From Cryptomeria japonica (lineage: Eukaryota; Streptophyta; Pinopsida; Cupressales; Cupressaceae), in contig NC_081410.1 of NCBI RefSeq assembly GCF_030272615.1, forward strand, positions 292,488,457-292,552,456: a DNA stretch of 64,000 nt, read 5' to 3'. The notes under the pieces are model-generated. The model saw nothing but the letters and a program-made list of their open reading frames with translations, made no database searches and was not told where the DNA came from. Numbering within the stretch: the first letter of the stretch is position 1; every line of letters begins with the position of its first letter. Below, piece by piece: positions 57,101-64,000 of this stretch. The translations under genes and the position numbers were made by a program.

Positions 57101-59282
57101 AGATGGATACCTTGTTCAAGTAGAAGAAAGGATCTATGGAAGCTTGGATAAAAGGAATCAATAAGAGAAGGAAGAACCTAAGCTTATGCATAATTAACAA
57201 GAGGCGTCACTGAGTGCATAAAAAAGACCCATGATTTCAAGGGAGAAGATTATTGCATTACCTTTCAACCCCTCAAAGAATAAAAAGAAAATTATATACC
57301 AGGTCTGCAATATTAAAGGATGAAATAGTGGTTGGACACTATGCACTCCATCCACAAGTGATATCTCCTAGATCCTTAACAGAAGCAAAAATTTAGGGGG
57401 AATCAAAACATGATAATATCTTTTATCCCAATTGAGAAAAGAATAAGATGAGTAAGTCAATTAGAGCATGGTGATTGTATAGATAACAATGTCTAAAGTA
57501 TACAAGGGTTATGATCACTGTTAAAGTGTATAGAATGGAAGAAAATTTAACTCCATAGGTAGAAAATATGGTAATGCAGATTTTGTTTTGGAGATTGTTT
57601 GTGTTGCCTTCAATATTGAAATTTTAGTATATAGTGATGTAGTGTCCTAAATTGTACTCCCTTACAATTTTTTCTACATTTGATCTCTCACCTTGGCATT
57701 CTCACTCTGAAGCTTGAATGGGACCTAATTATGCTCTTTCTAGGCATATCTATCATCATTTTTACTTTGCACATCATCCTACTCCTTGATTGTGGTCTTT
57801 GATTGGGTAGGACCATGGCATGGTGCCTTGGTCCTCCCAATTAGGACCCAAATTTGGTCATCTTAATGGACATGTGATTTGAGCAAGAATTGTAACTTTG
57901 TGGTAGCTCATGTTAGAAAACTAATTAGTTTTTTGATGAGCAAGTATAAAAATAGGTCTACTCGTCTCTTTTGAACATACACACACATGAAATACAATTC
58001 GACATGAAGCAATCAAGCATTCAAATTCAAGCAAGCAATCAATCAGTCCTCCTTCAAGTATCAGAGCAAAGATAAAGTCAATTTTCAAGCATTGGAGTTG
58101 ACATTCATGTTCCATGTTATTTAAGACTTCATGAAACCCTAAATTTATGTGGAGACAAACAAAACTTCACAAGGAGGTATAGCATTTGTGTTTTAATCCT
58201 TATTCAACATCTCTCTCAAAAGGAGAACATTTCCTTTACTGCAATTCAATCAAAATTCATTTCTATTTCATGGTTAATTCCAAAACCAAGGTTTTACCTA
58301 AAGCAAACTCGTATTCCCAACCTATTTCCCTTCTCTAGTGTGTACAAGAATAGGTACGGAGCTACAATCTTTAGGATAAGATTTATTTTTAGAGACAAAT
58401 CGATCCCCCATTGGAGTGTGTAAAACGCAGAGGACTAGAGAGACCGTCACACCGATCCTGACAAATAAGGATATCCTTATGAGACTAGATCTAAATCCTC
58501 TTACAATCCTCAGATCCATGTTTGTAGCTTGATCCGATGACTATAGCTCATTGTTTATGTATTTTTACATCAATTTTAGAAAATTCAATAATTCAATTCA
58601 ACTTAAGGGAAAGAAGAGGTATATTCCAAACCCCCTAGAATTAGACCAACATTCAAACCTCTTAGGTTTAGACCTATCTAATTCCTACCATTCCCTAATG
58701 TGATGGTCCCTAAATTATAAATTAGTGGTTTCTTCCTCCTATGGTGGAAACCCTAATTTTAAACCATTACATTTTGGTGAACCCAAATCCTTACACTTGC
58801 AATTCTAAATTTTGTTCTTAGATTTGAGTGTTAATGCAATTTAAAATTTAAATTTTCATTTGAAATTTTGATTTTTTATTGAATTTAAAAAAATTTAGAG
58901 ATTGAATTCACAAAAACCCTAATTTTTAATTCTAGAATTGAGCTTGTGGGTTGTCTAAATTGGGTTTATCATTTCAATCCAATTAGTCATTTAATTTAAA
59001 ATTTAAATTTTCCCTCCTAGATCTCATTTTCAAATTGAATTACATAAATTTAGTGGTTGAAAGTAAAAAAACCCTAATTTATAATTCTTAAATTTACCGT
59101 GTGGGTTGCATATTTTTTCCAGATCCAATCTTTATGAATATTATGATATGATCTAGATGCATTTATCTTTCAAGATCACAAATCAAATTATTTAATTAAT
59201 TGATTAATCAATCATTTTCAAAAAAATTTGCATTGCTTAATCATAATTTTCAAATTCAAATTCAAATTTCCCTCCTTTGTGC
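57101..59282. other. AT-rich filler, possible LTR, no gene
   Basis: A TATA-like AGTATAAAAATAGG at about 57941 followed by a C/A-rich segment is typical of LTR promoters. 58700-59270 is rich in AAACCCTAATTT words. The reading frame beginning at 59283 may be the gag of this element. No LTR termini or primer site could be fixed. Confidence 0.4.
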
Positions 59283-59993
59283 ATGAGTTTTACTACTATT
59301 AGTCCTACTTATAATATTCCCATGAGAAGAAGTTATAGAATTAAGGCTTCCCAAGATTTAATTACTAAGGATATGGATCCTAATTTGGATAACTTGTTTC
59401 ATGAGAATGTGGGTGGTTCTTCTATTCCAACAATTGATGTTATTTAGCCTCGGTCTTTACATAATTCTCATGATAAGGGTGAATCACTAAATAGGGTTTG
59501 TGTTGACCAATTCAAGAAGATTGACAATGAATTTAAAAATCTTGAATAATGGATGAGTTGAAAATACTTGAAAAGTGAGGCTATCCCATTGATTGAAGGA
59601 TTAAAAATAATGGTTCAAAGCAATAAAGTTGGTGTTGATTTGTTGTGTGGCCTTTCTCATATTGTTGCCACCAATGTTATGCTTTTGAAAAGTTATGTTG
59701 AAGTCCTTGGTTACACTCAATATCCTAGTGAAGTTAATCATTCTATTAATATGACTACCTCTATCACTAGTGTGCCTACTTTTACATCCAATGTCATGTC
59801 TACTTCTACACAGAATGTTATTCCTACACATGTTAGTCAAGGAGGCAAACTTTCTAATCAAAGCTCTTTCATCCCCCCTTCCATGAGTCTTCCATTTGTT
59901 ACCCAACCATCTCCCATACCTACCTATCATAGTTTCCCACCTCCTTATTCTCAACCTCCTCCTTCATTCAACAATGTTACTCCTCCATCTTGA
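59283..59993 (+). pseudogene. Unidentified proline-rich frame, possibly gypsy Gag N-terminus
   Basis: One frame from the ATG at 59283 to the TGA at 59991-59993 reads MSFTTISPTYNIPMRRSYRI, DMDPNLDNLFHENVGG and EAIPLIEGLKIMVQSNKVGV. It ends in a Pro/Ser/Thr-rich stretch (PSPIPTYHSFPPPYSQPPPS). Stops: TAG near 59446, TAA near 59547 and TGA near 59556. The region 59568-59993 is open for 141 codons. No catalytic motif is visible. The Pro-rich linker is compatible with the N-terminal part of a plant retrotransposon Gag, but I cannot prove it; an unrelated gene relic is possible. Confidence 0.35.
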
Positions 59994-61899
59994 TAGCTCT
60001 GAAAATTGATTGCATGAAATTTTAATTTTTTTAGCTCAAAATATTGATTTTCTTGTTTTACTTGTATCCTTTGTGAACGATCCAAGGTCTAGGGTTTAGG
60101 GTTTATCAAAACTTCTTACATTTTGTGAAGAAATCCCTATAAATGATATATTTTGTTATTACTTTTTTCCCACTTAAATCTAAGGGTACCCTTTCCATGA
60201 GCGGGGCCATCTTATTTCCTAACAAAACTATTGATCAACCGGTTTGTGAAATTATAATTTCCCTAAGTCAAGTGCATAACTTTCTTATTATCGATCCCCT
60301 TTTAAAATATTTATGCCCGCACTTATATTTTCATAAGTCCAAAAGGCCTAAATACTCTGACCGTTTGCTAAAGACAAGATGGATCCAATGGCTAGCGCTC
60401 CCCCGTGATCAAAGATGTGAGGATTTTAATGACTGCGGAATCATGAGATTTTTTCGCGTGTTATGTGGAAACCGACAGGATTAGCAGTATAACTGGTCAA
60501 AAGCATTGTGATACCGGTTCGTAGGTGGTAAAGGTCGATCTACTAATAGTCCCATCAATTTGCATGTGCTCAAAATGAACGAATATATTTTATCTTGAGG
60601 TAAAAGGTGCTCGGTTTTTAAGTCCTGGAAGACTAAGCAAGCAGTATGCAAAGCAGTAAAGATTGAACACATCCAATGGCTCTCATATTCCTATGATGGA
60701 AGTTGCAAGGAGATTACGGACCGTGGCATCACAAGATGATGCCACATGTCCTAGGCTGATCAGGAAGGCTTACGGAGAGGTTTCTAACGGAGCTTGGTCG
60801 AAGGATGATATGGCACTATTCAGTCAGGGTTTTGTGGGTCCACAGATATAGATGGAAAATCAAACTGCTAAGTTGGAAAGAAATGACTGTTAGATTTTCC
60901 AAGTTGGATGAGATATGCATCTAAGTTTCAAATGAGAAGTTTGGAGGGATTTTGGAGGCACCGGTCGTAGCTCGCTGGAAAAGGAAAGATAAATGGGATT
61001 TAGACTTGTCAATTCAGGATTGATTTGACAGTTAAAGATGATAGCTCAGAGAAGTGAAAGGATTTGGATAAGCTTCCAGTTCAAGAATGATGGATCATGA
61101 GTTCTTTGATGAATTTAGAGATTTGCTTGTTGACAAAGATCCTAAAGTAGGAGACTGTACACTAAAAAATAGAATAAAATCAGGATAAATCACTCGCATC
61201 AAGTGAAACTTGACAGAAGAATGCAGTAGATGTGATATGCATGAATTCTAGTGTCCATAGCTGACAGAGTAAATTGAGAACACTAGAGTGATGATGTTTC
61301 AAGAACATACACTACTTGATGAAGTATGGTTCAGCTATAAATACAACAAGGTGGTGATCAAATTGGTAAAGGAGTATGAAGCCTTTTCATTGTCTAAATG
61401 TAGTTTTTCTTTCTATAGAGGAAATGATGTTTGAGAAAGCTTGTAGATGGCATTGTAATATACTTTGTGATACCAGATGGAATTTTTCTCTCATGTGTGA
61501 GTATCTCTATTTTCATAGGAGATGTGAAAGTGGACAGGATTTCTAGAGGGGGTCTAAAAGCCTTTTCCTATGAAGAAAGGCCATGCATGACACAACCTCT
61601 ATGTCTATTCAGTCTCTGGGTGGCAGAGGGTTCTGAGAAAGAGCCCGCCGAGGAATGAAAAAGGAACATATCTGGGTAGGGAGCAGAAACAATCTATCCA
61701 TGTGGCTGCATGGAATTTGCAACCCCTCCCCACCATATTTTTTTTACCCTCTAACTCCCCCTCCCACTTCCTCTGATCCTGGGCATGAAGGTTGAGTTCC
61801 TCCTCTAGCTTGAGGGGCAACTTTACCTCTTGACAGGATCCTATTTCCCTTTCTAAGGAATGAAAATGCTCTATTGGATAAAAATGCAACATCTCACAC
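59994..61899. other. Unassigned sequence with short open frames
   Basis: Two open frames (60143-60484 and 60663-60851) look partly coding by composition (KTRWIQWLALPRDQRCEDF) but I recognise no family. The 3' part may belong to the gypsy LTR that ends at 63093. Confidence 0.35.
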
Positions 61900-63093
61900 T
61901 ACATACGAATGTGTCAGGGTGATAATGACATGACTCAAACACTTTTGTTCCTACCAATTTTCAATTAGATAATGATGATTCACAGGTGCTAGCGTATGGA
62001 GATGTGAACATTTTTTGAAACAAAATTGTATATAGTCTTTAGGGCTAATTATCAAAAAATGAATCTGTTGTTGAGAAGTCTCTCATGGCCTAAAGCTTGT
62101 CACTCCCTTGTTTTATATAAAAGGGAATTCAAGGCCATTACTTAGGGTCCAAATTTTCTGAGAAAGATCTCTGTAAAATAGATCTTTTCTACAGGGTTAG
62201 GTCCAAAGTTGTTCTAGAGAGTTGTAGGAAGTAATAGAGTGTGTAATGTTATTTTGCAAAGCAAAAAGGTAATAGAATAGTTGTAGGTTCCCTTTTTCAA
62301 GTGGGTCATTCTGTATTTGAATTTGTTGGCTATCATCTGATAAAAGATAGCTTATGATATTAATGTAAATATATTTTCCCTAATCTTTATTCTCTTGTGT
62401 GCGATTTTAACTTCTTTTAAGCAAATGAAATTAAGGGTTTCATTTGTTTGTTGCATTGTTATGATGTATGTATTCTTCCATTCAATGCTTGAATGAGATT
62501 ACAAATAAAATAAGGCTTGCCATAGGATTTGATAAGGAGTTCGAATGAAGGATTATAAGCAGAGCAATATTGTAAGGCAGTATTATTTCAGGCTAGACCA
62601 GCTATTAGATGAAATTTTATCAAATTTTCAGTAACATTTTTCATAGACTCTGTAACCCAAATGAATAAGGCATTGGTATTCGCTAGAAAATCTTATTATG
62701 TTTTCAGTTTCTAGTTCTATCTTCTTTATGATCTCTCAGAACGAGTCTTATAAATATCAGAATAATTATTTGCTAAGATTTATGTATTTTCTGAAAGTTG
62801 TCTCACCCTCTCTCATACTCCATCTTAAGGTTGAGGATCACTGAAGGATTTGCCACCCTTGAGCATTCTCCCTTTCTGTTGAGTCTTATTTTGAGATAAT
62901 CTTACTAAAGGGATCACCCTCCCTAGTTCTGCAGAGCCTAAAGTACAGAAGGACTTTTTGTCCTAGTTATTGTTGGTCCAAGCTTGACAGATATTGATAG
63001 TTGGAGGTGGCTCTCCATAGATATTTGGAGGAAATCAGCTTGGTCTCTTCCCTGTAAGTAGTGCAAACTCGTTGTCCATTTTGGGAACCAACA
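61900..63093 (+). repeat. 3' portion of a gypsy-type LTR (5' edge unresolved)
   Basis: Ends TTTTGGGAACCAACA just before a gypsy primer site. The organisation before the end (CACCCTCCCTAGTTCTGCAG, AGCCTAAAGTACAGAAGGA) parallels the end of the LTR at 43140-43294 (CTAGGTCTAGTAGAACCTGA, AGTGTAGGAGGATC). I infer a relative of the 38832-50735 element. The LTR start was not found. Confidence 0.6.
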
Positions 63094-63098
63094 AAATT

Positions 63099-63116
63099 TG
63101 GTGACTCTGCTAGGGA
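63099..63116 (+). promoter_or_regulatory. Gypsy-type primer-binding site (second copy)
   Basis: TGGTGACTCTGCTAGGGA differs at three positions from the site at 43299-43316. Downstream GAGTGGCGACTTTGAGACTC also matches the other element's leader. Confidence 0.75.
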
Positions 63117-63445
63117 TGAAAGGAACTGTAGAGAATCTCTAGTTAGAGAAAATATTCTTAAACATATAGTGGAGTATTTGCCCATAGAGTGAAGAAGCTT
63201 CTTAATTCGTCCCTTGTTGGTTTGAGTCAATTATCATAAATGTCACTGAGAAATATGCTTTAGTTCTTGTTCTATAAAGAGTTTGGTCCAGATTTGTCCA
63301 GTTTTTAAGATTATATGTAACACATCACATTTTGTGAGTGGCGACTTTGAGACTCTGAGATCTATGCACCAGTGTGTATCTGCTTGAAGAACAACCAATA
63401 AATTTGTAGGAAGGATGAAGCAGATTTGAGCTCCTATGATGAAGT
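63117..63445 (+). other. Leader remnant of the second gypsy element
   Basis: About 330 bases of leader related to 43317-43620, then cut by an LTR start at 63446. No coding sequence was seen. Confidence 0.5.
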
Positions 63446-64000
63446 TGTTGGCATATGTGCAACAATATGATGACATGATGATATTGCATGTTGTCATTGA
63501 TGTCAATATGCTGAGAAGTGAACTGGTATATTGAAGTTAAGCAACTGGCAAAGAGAATTGGTATGGTGGTCTAAACCGGTATATGTGCAATAAGTGAAGT
63601 GGTATGCTTGTCCAAGTGAACCGGTATGATGTTGTGAACCGGAACTAGTATGTTGAAATGTGAACCGATACATGGAATGTGGTAGGACTACCGGTTGGTA
63701 GTCTTAGCTTCAGGGTTTCTAGTTGAAGTGTTCCAAGCCCAATGACATTGGGTGATGAGTTAGTATTGTAATGGAGATCATATCATGTTGCCACATCAGT
63801 CTTGTGCATGTGAAGGATCTTGCATGAAGAATATTGATCCTATCTACCTCAGGAATGTGCGAAGTCTTTGCAAACAGTGGAGAATGTGTGATGGGTTATC
63901 ACCTCCATGAAGCGGTGAAGAACGAACGATGGAGAATATCTTGAGATCTGTTCAAGACCGTTGTAATCAAATACAAAGTTCTCAATGGTCAGGATTGAAC
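63446..64000 (+). repeat. 5' part of a copia-type LTR (cut by window end)
   Basis: Starts TGTTGGCATATGTGCAAC, shares GTCATTGATGTCAA with other copia LTRs, and holds many AACCGGTAT-like words. It continues past the window edge, so the element type is inferred from the LTR start only. Confidence 0.55.

Overview
The window looks like repeat-rich intergenic DNA from a large plant genome, most likely a gymnosperm such as a conifer. This is inferred from nested Ty1/copia and Ty3/gypsy elements, an L1-type LINE with plant-style ORF1 (zinc knuckle) and ORF2 (endonuclease, RT, zf-RVT, RNase H), AT-rich filler, and fragments of a plant cyclic-nucleotide-gated channel gene. I see no intact host gene, tRNA, rRNA or CRISPR array. 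Nearly every coding sequence is a broken transposon gene.

Layout. 1-40 is the end of a copia-type LTR abutting a gypsy integrase relic (41-751). 3307-9946 is a complete minus-strand copia element (448-bp LTRs differing at about 5 sites, target duplication AGATG, initiator-Met-type primer site). 10333-18288 is a LINE with overlapping ORF1, ORF2 and an unusual third ORF, flanked by a 12/13-bp target duplication. 18302-26826 is mostly filler, with a diverged direct duplication, an LTR-like piece and a 13-unit palindrome array (24370-25040).

26827-35992 holds an unidentified hydrophobic reading frame split by a 7.7-kb minus-strand element (27721-35468). That element keeps a gag-like gene and an accessory ORF but shows no pol; a plus-strand copia fragment (29076-31249) cuts the accessory ORF. 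36194-53848 is a rearranged copia element whose gag is split by an 11.9-kb gypsy-type derivative (38832-50735) with LTRs of about 4.46 kb. Those LTRs carry pieces of a CNGC ion-channel gene. 53849-64000 contains decayed copia and gypsy LTR/gag pieces and the start of another LTR.

How the parts relate. The elements form an insertion chronology: the gypsy derivative is younger than the copia it split, and the 3.3-9.9 kb copia is the youngest by LTR divergence. Two features go beyond ordinary decay. First, accessory ORFs of possibly related architecture sit in two different retrotransposon classes (LINE ORF3 and the ORF at 31250-32637). Second, internal stops are strongly biased to TAG, as expected if CAG/CTGG (CHG-context) cytosines deaminated under methylation. 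All stop counts, identities and boundaries were read by eye from the sequence, without alignment software.
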